64,000 bases of DNA, from assembly GCA_016223165.1 (NCBI GenBank), contig JACRPO010000009.1:744001-808000 (forward strand). Direction: 5' to 3'. Source of the DNA: Burkholderiales bacterium. Its GTDB lineage: Bacteria; Pseudomonadota; Gammaproteobacteria; Burkholderiales; Burkholderiaceae_C. Position 1 is the stretch's first letter, and every line of letters begins with the position of its first letter. Shown here one piece after another: positions 45,227-53,371 of this stretch. The notes below the pieces were generated by a model. It was not told the DNA's origin. It ran no database searches and saw only the letters and a list, made by a program, of their open reading frames with translations. Both the position numbers and the translations under genes were made by a program.

Positions 45227-48190
45227 TCATCTATGCGACGCACGCGGCACTACTTGGCCGCCTGGTTCGTCGCCAACGACGACCTTGATCGTCGTTCGAT
45301 CCTGCACATGCCGCTTACCGTCTCGTTGCTCCACGATGAGTGTGTATGGCCCAACCGGCGACCGAATACTCACTTGGACTCGAAACGTGCCGTTGTCGTC
45401 CGCTGGAATTTGTCCGAGGAGCACACGATTTCCCAAGCGTATGCGTATCGGCCCAACGTTGGGGCCGGAAGCGAAGCCCTCGCCGTAAACAACAAGGCTT
45501 TCGCCATATCGCACAGTAGCGATTCCACTTGGCATCTTCGCGCTCATTGCGCGTACGAAAGGAGTGCGTTTCGGTGTGAAGGGGAGTTCCGTTCCCGCCG
45601 TGATGAAACCCGCCAAGCGGTCGCCGTCGACGAGGATGGCTCGAATCGGCGTCCTGGCACGAGCGATCTCGATCGCAACGTTGTTCTGCCCAAATAGCCC
45701 CGTCTCACGCGCGTAGTCGTTCGGAATCGATAGCGGCTGTTCACTCCCAAGCTGATCGAACTGATAGAGACCCCCGCCAGAGATCTTGATTGCTGTCAAG
45801 CGGCTGCCGTCGAACTTGAGGTCTGTGATTGCGCCGTTCCTGACGACAATATATTGGCAAAGCGAACACGGCCCCGGACGCGCAAAGTCCGTGATCAGCG
45901 TCGTGGCGCCAGTCGTTGGATCGTGTAGAAGTGGGCCGTCGACTGCTACTGGTAAGGATCGGAGCTGAGTGCACCCATGATTTGCGCGCGGCACCGGCAG
46001 CGTCCAAAGCCCTCGACCATAGGAAGAGATGAATACCTTGCCGGAGGGAGGAAAGTAGAAGGAGGATGGATTGCTTATTCGCCCTGACGTCAAAGGAAAC
46101 TTCTCCCACGTGATGCCACCGTCGCCCGTCCAGAGAATGCCATTCTCAGAGGTGCCCACCAAGATCGTGCATTCGTTATATGGATCGAACGCGATTACTT
46201 GCGCATGCGGGAAGGCATTACCGCCTTGGCTAATATGAAAACGGAATCTACCTCCATCGGTCACCAAGTCAGTCAGAGGCGCATCGATATTCCATGTAGT
46301 CCCGCCGTCGGACGATCGCTTCATCTGTCCCGTGGACACGTCGGCGATGATCAGGTCATCCGGCCGAGCTGGGTTCACCCCCACCACAGAGTACCAGGCG
46401 AACTCGGTCGGGAATATGCCAAGGCTTCCAAAGCCGGCCGCGTCGTCATCGGCGCGTGAGACTATCACAGCGCCAGGGCCGTATAGATTTCTCGCCCGAA
46501 CTAGGCCGATTCGCCGGTCGCCGGTCGCCGTCGTCCCCGGCCGCTCGACGGAATGATAGATGCTGGGGTGGTACGGCGTTGGAGTTGTTATTCCGCCGGA
46601 AATATGCAACGGATGGCCGAACACAGTGGCTGGAATATTGTATGCATGATTCCAGTTTGATCCGCCATCTCGCGACAAGTGGAAAGAGGTGACTCCGGGC
46701 ACCGAGCCATCGACAGTTCCCTGGATGTAATTTCTAGGAAGAATTAGAAAGGGATTATATGTCGCGTCCCCGGAGGGTGAATCGGCATCTGATGGGTTTG
46801 GCCATGCTCCGGGACTTGCGAAGTGTGCTTCGGCTGCGAAGTTGAAACAGGAGCCGCACGACACACCGGAAACCTGCGTGTCCCGGTGATCGTCAGCGAA
46901 CGGTGGATCGACACGAACGAAGAATCCTTCACAGCAGATTGCATTACCCCACGAATCTCCCCCGTCCCATGACGCATATAGATTATTGTCCTGCGTTCCA
47001 ATATACAGGTCCTGGTGGGGCCGGGATCCTCCAACGGCCTGACCAGTAACCTCAGTGATCTGCAACGCATTGAATCCGCCCCGCCCGCCACCGGTCAGAA
47101 TCCAAGTTGCCCCGCCATCGGGTGTGGCGTGCACACCACCATCGGTAGCCAATAGGATCGGAGTGCCGTCTGTACCGAACCCAATGTCGGCAGGATCGGC
47201 GTGATCAGAGAGGAGTTCAGTCCAGTCGTCGTCACCGACCGGCCCGCTGGGTCGGTGCAGAAATGTTCTGCGGAAGACCTTCACGCCATTCCCGAAATAC
47301 ACGCGCATGCCTTCCTGGTCTTGCGCGACTCGCGATACCCGTACGAAGGTCGTCCGGTTACAGCCTTCGGGCCCCCGCAAGGGGCCAGTCCAACTGGCGC
47401 CGCCGTCAGCGCTCAGATACAACACCGCACAAGAGTCCACTAAGTCCCCAGCTACGAATACATGGTTTGTGTTGAAAGGTGACACCGCAATCGCGTGGTT
47501 GTTCAACCCAAGAGGCCAGTTGCCGACAAGGCCTGGGCCGCCTGAGGCGCGACTCCATGACGCATCCGTAGATTGCCGTGACCATATCCCATCTTCTGCG
47601 ACGACGTATGCGCCGCCATCACGATGCGCTAGGACGGACCAAGCACGATTCTGCGTCTTTGAGTCGTTGACAGGCACTTCAGGGTCGAGCTGTACATGAG
47701 ACCAGGCCGCTCCACCATCGACGCTGATAGCTACTCCGCAATCGTTTGCCACATAAATGGTCGTCAAATGGATTGAAACAGCATGAGCGTGAGGACGGTC
47801 CGTGCACCTAGGGCCCACCGCTGGCGTCGCTCCGGGTACTTGTAGCCATGTTTCCCCACCATCGCCGCTTCGCCATACATTGTGTTTCCTGGTGTCGAAA
47901 CCGCTGAGCGTCACCGCGAATGCGTTGGACCGATTGGCCGGATCGAACGCGACATCGCGCACAAGATGGCTCCTCGGCGAACTCAACAGGCCCCAAGTCA
48001 TGCCAGCGTCGTTCGTCCGGAACAACCCACCTGTCTCCGATGCCACCAGAATGTGGCGCTGGTCGCCCGGGTCGACTGCAATCGCTACCGCGCGCCCGCC
48101 CTCCTTCACGTTGGGGTGTGAGGCGCACCCTGTCACCACGATGGCTACTAGTACGACAGACCAGATTCGAGAGAATTGAGAGGTTCTCAC
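45227..48190 (-). CDS. BNR-repeat (sialidase-like propeller) lipoprotein
   Basis: The start is a GTG at 48190 behind GGAGG. The first residues RTSQFSRIWSVVLVAIVVTGC form a lipoprotein signal with lipobox VTGC. The 987-residue chain is built of many BNR/Asp-box units (S-DGG-TW): NDAGMTWG, GDGGETW, VDGGAAWS, ADGGASWTG, PDGGATW, WDGGDSWG, RDGGSNWN, SDGGTTWN and GDGGITWE. These form one or two beta-propellers, as in sialidases and xyloglucanases. The last 200 residues include an IPT/TIG-like segment (VYGEGFASGPNVGPIRI). Catalytic sialidase residues were not identified, so binding is as likely as hydrolysis. GC is clearly lower than in core genes, which indicates transfer. Confidence 0.82.
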   Translation of the reverse strand: MRTSQFSRIWSVVLVAIVVTGCASHPNVKEGGRAVAIAVDPGDQRHILVASETGGLFRTNDAGMTWGLLSSPRSHLVRDVAFDPANRSNAFAVTLSGFDTRKHNVWRSGDGGETWLQVPGATPAVGPRCTDRPHAHAVSIHLTTIYVANDCGVAISVDGGAAWSHVQLDPEVPVNDSKTQNRAWSVLAHRDGGAYVVAEDGIWSRQSTDASWSRASGGPGLVGNWPLGLNNHAIAVSPFNTNHVFVAGDLVDSCAVLYLSADGGASWTGPLRGPEGCNRTTFVRVSRVAQDQEGMRVYFGNGVKVFRRTFLHRPSGPVGDDDWTELLSDHADPADIGFGTDGTPILLATDGGVHATPDGGATWILTGGGRGGFNALQITEVTGQAVGGSRPHQDLYIGTQDNNLYASWDGGDSWGNAICCEGFFVRVDPPFADDHRDTQVSGVSCGSCFNFAAEAHFASPGAWPNPSDADSPSGDATYNPFLILPRNYIQGTVDGSVPGVTSFHLSRDGGSNWNHAYNIPATVFGHPLHISGGITTPTPYHPSIYHSVERPGTTATGDRRIGLVRARNLYGPGAVIVSRADDDAAGFGSLGIFPTEFAWYSVVGVNPARPDDLIIADVSTGQMKRSSDGGTTWNIDAPLTDLVTDGGRFRFHISQGGNAFPHAQVIAFDPYNECTILVGTSENGILWTGDGGITWEKFPLTSGRISNPSSFYFPPSGKVFISSYGRGLWTLPVPRANHGCTQLRSLPVAVDGPLLHDPTTGATTLITDFARPGPCSLCQYIVVRNGAITDLKFDGSRLTAIKISGGGLYQFDQLGSEQPLSIPNDYARETGLFGQNNVAIEIARARTPIRAILVDGDRLAGFITAGTELPFTPKRTPFVRAMSAKMPSGIATVRYGESLVVYGEGFASGPNVGPIRIRLGNRVLLGQIPADDNGTFRVQVSIRSPVGPYTLIVEQRDGKRHVQDRTTIKVVVGDEPGGQVVPRASHR

Positions 48191-48462
48191 TATCCATATC
48201 CTCCAAGTTTGTGCGGTGCAGATCGGTGCAGATTCGCTTGATCGGGTGAGGTCGCCTCCAAATGACCTGAGAAGCAGGATCGGGCGTGCGTGTGCGAATA
48301 GCTCCTCTTCTATCCAACCGCGTATCCAGGTGATTGAGCCCAAGCAACTCCGCCAGCATCAGATCGGCCGTGCGGAAGTTGACCCGCCCCTGGGCCGCCT
48401 GCAGTTGTGGCTTCTCGTCGGGTCCCCGCGCCTGCTGCTAGCGCCGTCTACGCTCCGTCTAC

Positions 48463-48663
48463 GCCTTCCTGTACCCGCCGATCCTGTGCCTGGTGGTCTT
48501 CTCGTTCACCGGCGGCGAGATCACGACGCGGCTCGACGGCCTCTCGCTGCGCTGGTATGCCGCGCTCGCGGCCGACGGCGAATTGCACGCGGCGGGTGAT
48601 AGCGTCACGCGCGCTGCACTAGAACTAGCTCGATTCCCCCTCGCCGACAGGTTCGGTCTGGCT
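48463..48663 (+). pseudogene. Second potI fragment, 5' part joined to the 3' end and trailer
   Basis: 48463-48594 match potI 29158-29289 (10 mismatches in 132 bp). 48592-48663 match the potI end and trailer, 29874-29945. The 584 bp between are deleted, with GGCG/GCGG microhomology at the joint. The trailer match ends exactly where cargo A begins behind intact potI, so it marks a shared cargo border. Confidence 0.85.
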
Positions 48664-48882
48664 GGTCACCGACCCGGTGCTCGAGTTGCCGTAAACGGGC
48701 TCTTCGTGGCGCACGATGTCGATGACACGGGCGAAGTTGTTCGCGTCCATGTACGGCGTTTCTTCGCGCCTGCCCTCGAATGTCGTGAAGTAGAACTTGC
48801 CCATGCTGATCTTGGGGTCCCAGAGCGCCTGGTACGAGTTCAGCTTGGTCCAGCCGGTTGTTCCCTGTGCATAGTGCGGCAT
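48625..48882 (-). CDS. Hypothetical protein, 85 residues
   Basis: The ATG at 48882 follows AGGAGAAC. The chain begins MPHYAQGTTGWTKLNSYQAL and includes MGKFYFTTFEG; no family is recognised. The last residues, QTEPVGEGESS, are read from the antisense strand of the potI trailer copy, and the stop lies in a palindromic CTAG shared with the potI stop. The original C-terminus may therefore have been replaced during insertion. It lies 120 bp after the 142-residue gene on the same strand. Confidence 0.6.
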   Translation of the reverse strand: MPHYAQGTTGWTKLNSYQALWDPKISMGKFYFTTFEGRREETPYMDANNFARVIDIVRHEEPVYGNSSTGSVTSQTEPVGEGESS

Positions 48883-49002
48883 ACGTGTTCTCCTTTGGTC
48901 AATTGGACGTTGGGTTCGCGCTTCGTCAGCATCCCTGAGATCGGCAACGGGCACAGGCGCCCTGACCAACCCTGAAAGGCTGCCCCTCCAATGAGGCTCC
49001 CT

Positions 49003-49431
49003 CTACGGCGAATTCCGACTCGAGTCCGATCGCGCTGGCGAAGCTGCTCTTGGTGTCAGTGGTGGAATGGGCGGCTTTGGCGGCAGAGTCAGCCCCTTCG
49101 CAAACGGATCATCAAACCAAGGTGGATCTCCCGGATCGAGATTGAAGCAGCGCGCTGGATCTCGATTGAGCTGGGTGACACACTCGAGTTGTTCGCTGAG
49201 GCGTACCTCTCGCAGAGGCTGCTTGCACCGGGCCGCCCAATATTCTTCGAACAGAACCGGCATTCCGCTCGCTGTCAAGCGGCACATCGCCCTATCGACG
49301 GTCCTGTCACCGAGTTCCGCAGCCTCCATGAGAATCGCTTGTTGAACCAGGAAGACCCGGGCAAACACCGGATGGCTCCTCATGATCTGATTCCACTCGG
49401 TTGACGCTTTCTTTCTCTGCGCTTTGTTCAT
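49003..49431 (-). CDS. Hypothetical protein, 142 residues
   Basis: The gene begins 15 bp after the stop of the TIR/NB-ARC/WD40 gene and is probably co-transcribed. The first 90 residues are helical (KASTEWNQIMRSHPVFARVFL, VDRAMCRLTASGMPVLFEEYW). The C-terminus is Pro-rich (LPPKPPIPPLTPRAAS) and probably unstructured. No family is recognised. Tight coupling to a putative defence sensor makes it a candidate accessory factor. Confidence 0.65.
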   Translation of the reverse strand: MNKAQRKKASTEWNQIMRSHPVFARVFLVQQAILMEAAELGDRTVDRAMCRLTASGMPVLFEEYWAARCKQPLREVRLSEQLECVTQLNRDPARCFNLDPGDPPWFDDPFAKGLTLPPKPPIPPLTPRAASPARSDSSRNSP

Positions 49432-49446
49432 TTGATCGCTTCCCGG

Positions 49447-52400
49447 TCAGCATGTCCTCTCTTCAGAATGCGCTGCAACACGCGTCGAGCATTGAGCCTG
49501 CTCAATGCGAGCTCTCGTGCCAGGCGGATGTGAGCTGGGAAGGGCTGAGATCGGGATTCGCGTCGGACCTGAACGCCGACACGGTCGCTGCGAACGCCGA
49601 CCCGGCGCAGCAAGTTTCCTGCCGCGCGGACTCCTGCCTGCCTTGCCGCCGGCGAGCTCCAATCCACGAGGGAGGACGAGTTCCAGCAGGAAGATCCTCT
49701 TTCGATCCGAGACCACGATCGTTCCGTCCGACGCGACAACGCAAGCACCGATGCCGTTGTCGGCGGTGAAGCAGGCAATCGCCTCACCCCGGTCGACGTC
49801 CCAGACCCGCACGGTACCGTCCATCGAACCCGACACCAGGAGCCTGTTCGACAGGAACTGGAGCGCGACGGGCCAATCGCCGTGGCCGCGCAATCGGCCG
49901 TGGTCACTGCCGTCCAAAGCCATGACATGGATGATGTTGTCGCGATCGCCGACGGCGATCCGTCTTCCGTCGGGGCTGATCGCCAGTGAAAGCAGAGCTT
50001 CGGCGTGCACCTCGATGTCCCGATAGCGCTCGAAATCCCGGTCCCACAGGAACAATGAGCCGTCGTACGAGGCGGACAGGAGGCAGCCGGACGGCGCGAG
50101 CGCCAGGCCGCTGATGCCTGCCGCGTGGTTTTGCAGCGTGTAGCCGTGTCCCTGGCGGGGGAACCACACGTGGATCGCACCGCGCTCGCCGGAGGCGGTC
50201 GCGAAGTAGGAGTCACCGACGACAGCCTGGTCGTCCTCGAAATCGATCGTCGTGTTCTTCACCGTGCGACGTTCGCCGGTCACGGGATGCCACGCCTGAA
50301 CCGTGTTCAGACCTGCGTCGGACACGATCCACCCGTCAGGGCTGACGGCAACACCCCAGAAGGCATCGATGTCGTGTGGCTTCCAGCTGTCGGTGATCGG
50401 GTCGCCGGCCTCCTTGTCGGTGACGACGACGCGCTCGTCCGTGACACCGAGCGCCAGGCCGGCGTGCGATGAGGACGGGCCCGCCGGCGGTGTCGAGTCG
50501 CCGCTTCGGGCGTCGAACTCCCACAGCCGGATTGTTCCGTCGTAGCCGCCGGTCACCAGCCGCCCGTCGTTCAGTCGCGCCAGCGACTTGGCTCGGGCTT
50601 CGCGCGCGATGCATCGCTGCTCGCCGTCGACGATCTTCCATGCCTGCAGCCCGTCTTCGGACGCTGTGACGATCCAACCGTCCGGGATGAGCACAAGGTC
50701 GTCGATCCAATGGGCGATGGTCTCTTTCCCGTGCACATCCTTGCCCAGGCTCCTGATGCCCGCGGCCCGCCGCGCGATCACGCGGCTCCGTCGCCCGTCG
50801 ATGTCCGAGATCCTCAGGGTCGCATCGCCAGACGCCGAGATGATCCGTCCGTCCGGCGCGGCGGCCAGCGCATCGACACCGTGCTCATGGACTTTCATCG
50901 ACCTCGATCGACCCCTGTCGAGGTTCCAGAGCCGGATCGTGCCGTCGGGAGACCCGGAGGCCACGCGCCCGTCCGGCAGGACGGTCAAGTGTCCCTGGTA
51001 GCCGCTGGCCTTCAGCGTCCGCTGGCGCCACGAGCCGAGGTCCCACACCTGAATCCCGCTGTCGAACGAACTGGCCAGCAGATGGCCGTCAAGTGTGGCG
51101 GCAACCGAGCGATAACGGCCACGCGCGAGGACGCGCGGCTGCGCGTTGCCGATCTCCCAAAGGCAGACCCGATCGTCTGCCGACGAAGACAGGATGCGGC
51201 CGTCGGTCGTGACCGCCACCCCTTCGACCCAGTGGTCGTGCGTGCCAATAACCGTGGACGTGCTCTTGTCGAGGTCCCAGAGTCGGATCTGGCCATCATG
51301 CGCGCCGGACACGAGCGCGCCTTGCGGCGTCAATGCCAGGCCCGTCACCCAGTGGTTGTGGCCCCGCAGGATGCGGCGAATCGCACCACCCGGCGCGGGC
51401 AGGGCCGGGGTGAGAGGGCAAAGCCAGACAGCGTCACGGGCATCGTGCAGCTGGTCCATCAATCGGACGACTTGCGGCGAGTGCAGCGAGAGCAAGCGGC
51501 CGCGAAGTTGGCTGCGGATCTGGATGGGATCCTGGGCGATGGCCCCGGCGGACAGCTTCAACGCCTCGCCGACCAGGCGGACGCCCTCGGCCTCGATGCC
51601 ATCGAAGTCGCGCAACAACGCGCCGGCATCGGTCGCCTGGAGTTTGCGTTCGAGCCAGGACGGATCGAGCAGCAGTTCGTGGAGGTGCTGGGCAAGCCCG
51701 GCCGCGCGCAGGTGGTACGCGGCCCAGCGCCACTCGTATTCCGATCGCGGTGCTCGGAAGTAGCCCAGCGCGCGGACCAGTCGCTCGTGAATCCGGGTGG
51801 CGTCGCCGAGCTGTGCCGCAAGGTAGTGACGAACCACGTCATGCAGGCGAAGCGTGGCGGACCCCGCGTCGAACCGCAACAACGACAACTCGGCGAACTC
51901 GGTGATGAGCCCTTCCGCCCGGCCCCGCGAAGCCTGCCAAAGTGCCACGATGACGTCGATGTCGACATCCGTGTCGGCCGGGAAAATCGCGAGTTCCGTG
52001 TACCGCGCGCGCTGGGTCGGATCAAGGAGTCCCAGGCTGAGTTCGATCGTGCGGCCGAAGGCCAGGCTTCTCGCCTTCGTGCTGCGCACGTCGAACGCCG
52101 TGACGCCGTGCTCCCCGAGCGCCTCATGGAGAAACGCCACGGCCTTGTCGAAGGTGTCGTTCAACGTGAGCCGGCGGCGCAACGCGGCGGCAGCCAGTCC
52201 GAGCAGCAACGGCCAGTTCCCCAGACGTTCGCACAATCGCTCGAGCTCGTGACGGTCCCCCGCGATATCGACCGTGCCATCCGAGAACACGGTCAGCGCC
52301 TCGGCGTCAGTCATCTCATCCAGTGCCACCGTGCGAGTCGCGTCGACGGCGAGCAGATTCCTGGTGGTCACGAGAAAGGTGCAGCCCGCGCCGCCGCGCA

Positions 52401-53241
52401 GGAACGCCTGGGCGTGCGCGGGATCCCACACGTCGTCGATGACGACGAGACAGTTCCTGTCGTCGAGCAGTCGGGCCAGCTGGGTCGCAGCCCCTTCTTC
52501 GTCGACAAATGCCTCTTGCCTACCGGTCAGCGCCCGGCACAGCTGTGTCAGGTTCGCCTGTACGTCGGGCCTCTCGCCGAGCGTCGTCCACAAAATGCCG
52601 TCGTCGAACGCGGATACGACAACCTCATCGTGGCAGATCATGGTCGCCAGCACCGTCTTGCCGCAGCCGGGCGGCCCACATAGGGCCACCTTGCCGGGAA
52701 GTGGCGCCTCCAGGTCGCGGTCGATGAGGGTCGCTCGCAATTGGCCGATCGGCGTCGTCCGGGGAACGGTCCTCGAAGGCACGTCGGGCGCCATCGCCGG
52801 CCGCCGCGGTGCATCCGGCGGGTTCCTGAGAAAGCGGACGAAGTTGTCCCACTCGTGAGCGAGGTCGTAGATGTGGGCCTTGGCCATCCAGCGTGGCGCT
52901 TCCGCCAGCGGCAGCTCCTGGGACGGCACGCCGAAGACCGGGCAGACGGCCGCGCCCTGCTGACGCGCGTACCGCCACTCCTTGCGGGCGGTCTCTGATA
53001 CGAGCGCCTTCGGCGTCATGACAAGCAGCAGGGTGTCGGCACGGCCGAGCTGCTCGGCGATCTGGCGCCACCAGCCGATCCCGCCCTGCTCGCCCTCGCG
53101 GTCGAACCAGACCTCGACATCCGGGACCTCGCGGCCGAGCCGCTTGTGGAGCTCCCGCGCGCAAGCCTGACCGTCGGCGCGCGCGTACGACAGGAATGCC
53201 GTGGCCCGCCGATTGCGTTTCGTCCGTGTCGGTTCAGCCAT
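49447..53241 (-). CDS. TIR / NB-ARC / WD40 protein (NLR-like)
   Basis: The 1264-residue protein has three parts. Residues 10-135 are a TIR domain (TAFLSYARADGQACAREL, EVWFDREG, LLLVMTPKALVSE); Glu88 in ARKEWRYA is in the position of the catalytic Glu of NAD-cleaving TIRs. Residues 160-600 are an NB-ARC STAND ATPase: P-loop GPPGCGKT (189-196), kinase-2 LVVIDDVWD (265-273), RNBS-B VTTRN, and a winged-helix region. Residues 625-1210 hold about 13 WD40 units (IRLWDLD, VCLWEI, IQVWDL and similar). By architecture it should sense a ligand through the propeller, oligomerise with ATP and switch on the TIR enzyme, as in NLR-like antiphage proteins. The real trigger is unknown. It diverges from lhr. 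Confidence 0.9.
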   Translation of the reverse strand: MAEPTRTKRNRRATAFLSYARADGQACARELHKRLGREVPDVEVWFDREGEQGGIGWWRQIAEQLGRADTLLLVMTPKALVSETARKEWRYARQQGAAVCPVFGVPSQELPLAEAPRWMAKAHIYDLAHEWDNFVRFLRNPPDAPRRPAMAPDVPSRTVPRTTPIGQLRATLIDRDLEAPLPGKVALCGPPGCGKTVLATMICHDEVVVSAFDDGILWTTLGERPDVQANLTQLCRALTGRQEAFVDEEGAATQLARLLDDRNCLVVIDDVWDPAHAQAFLRGGAGCTFLVTTRNLLAVDATRTVALDEMTDAEALTVFSDGTVDIAGDRHELERLCERLGNWPLLLGLAAAALRRRLTLNDTFDKAVAFLHEALGEHGVTAFDVRSTKARSLAFGRTIELSLGLLDPTQRARYTELAIFPADTDVDIDVIVALWQASRGRAEGLITEFAELSLLRFDAGSATLRLHDVVRHYLAAQLGDATRIHERLVRALGYFRAPRSEYEWRWAAYHLRAAGLAQHLHELLLDPSWLERKLQATDAGALLRDFDGIEAEGVRLVGEALKLSAGAIAQDPIQIRSQLRGRLLSLHSPQVVRLMDQLHDARDAVWLCPLTPALPAPGGAIRRILRGHNHWVTGLALTPQGALVSGAHDGQIRLWDLDKSTSTVIGTHDHWVEGVAVTTDGRILSSSADDRVCLWEIGNAQPRVLARGRYRSVAATLDGHLLASSFDSGIQVWDLGSWRQRTLKASGYQGHLTVLPDGRVASGSPDGTIRLWNLDRGRSRSMKVHEHGVDALAAAPDGRIISASGDATLRISDIDGRRSRVIARRAAGIRSLGKDVHGKETIAHWIDDLVLIPDGWIVTASEDGLQAWKIVDGEQRCIAREARAKSLARLNDGRLVTGGYDGTIRLWEFDARSGDSTPPAGPSSSHAGLALGVTDERVVVTDKEAGDPITDSWKPHDIDAFWGVAVSPDGWIVSDAGLNTVQAWHPVTGERRTVKNTTIDFEDDQAVVGDSYFATASGERGAIHVWFPRQGHGYTLQNHAAGISGLALAPSGCLLSASYDGSLFLWDRDFERYRDIEVHAEALLSLAISPDGRRIAVGDRDNIIHVMALDGSDHGRLRGHGDWPVALQFLSNRLLVSGSMDGTVRVWDVDRGEAIACFTADNGIGACVVASDGTIVVSDRKRIFLLELVLPRGLELAGGKAGRSPRGRKLAAPGRRSQRPCRRSGPTRIPISALPSSHPPGTRARIEQAQCSTRVAAHSEERTC

Positions 53242-53371
53242 CTCGTCGCCGTGGTCCGGCGGTCCAGACCCACCGGAGCCGGGCGCGAGGATATTGGAAA
53301 TCGGAACCGGTGCAGCACGCCCGAGCTCCTTTCGGCCCCAGTCCCGCGGCGGGAACGGGCCGCCGGCGACA

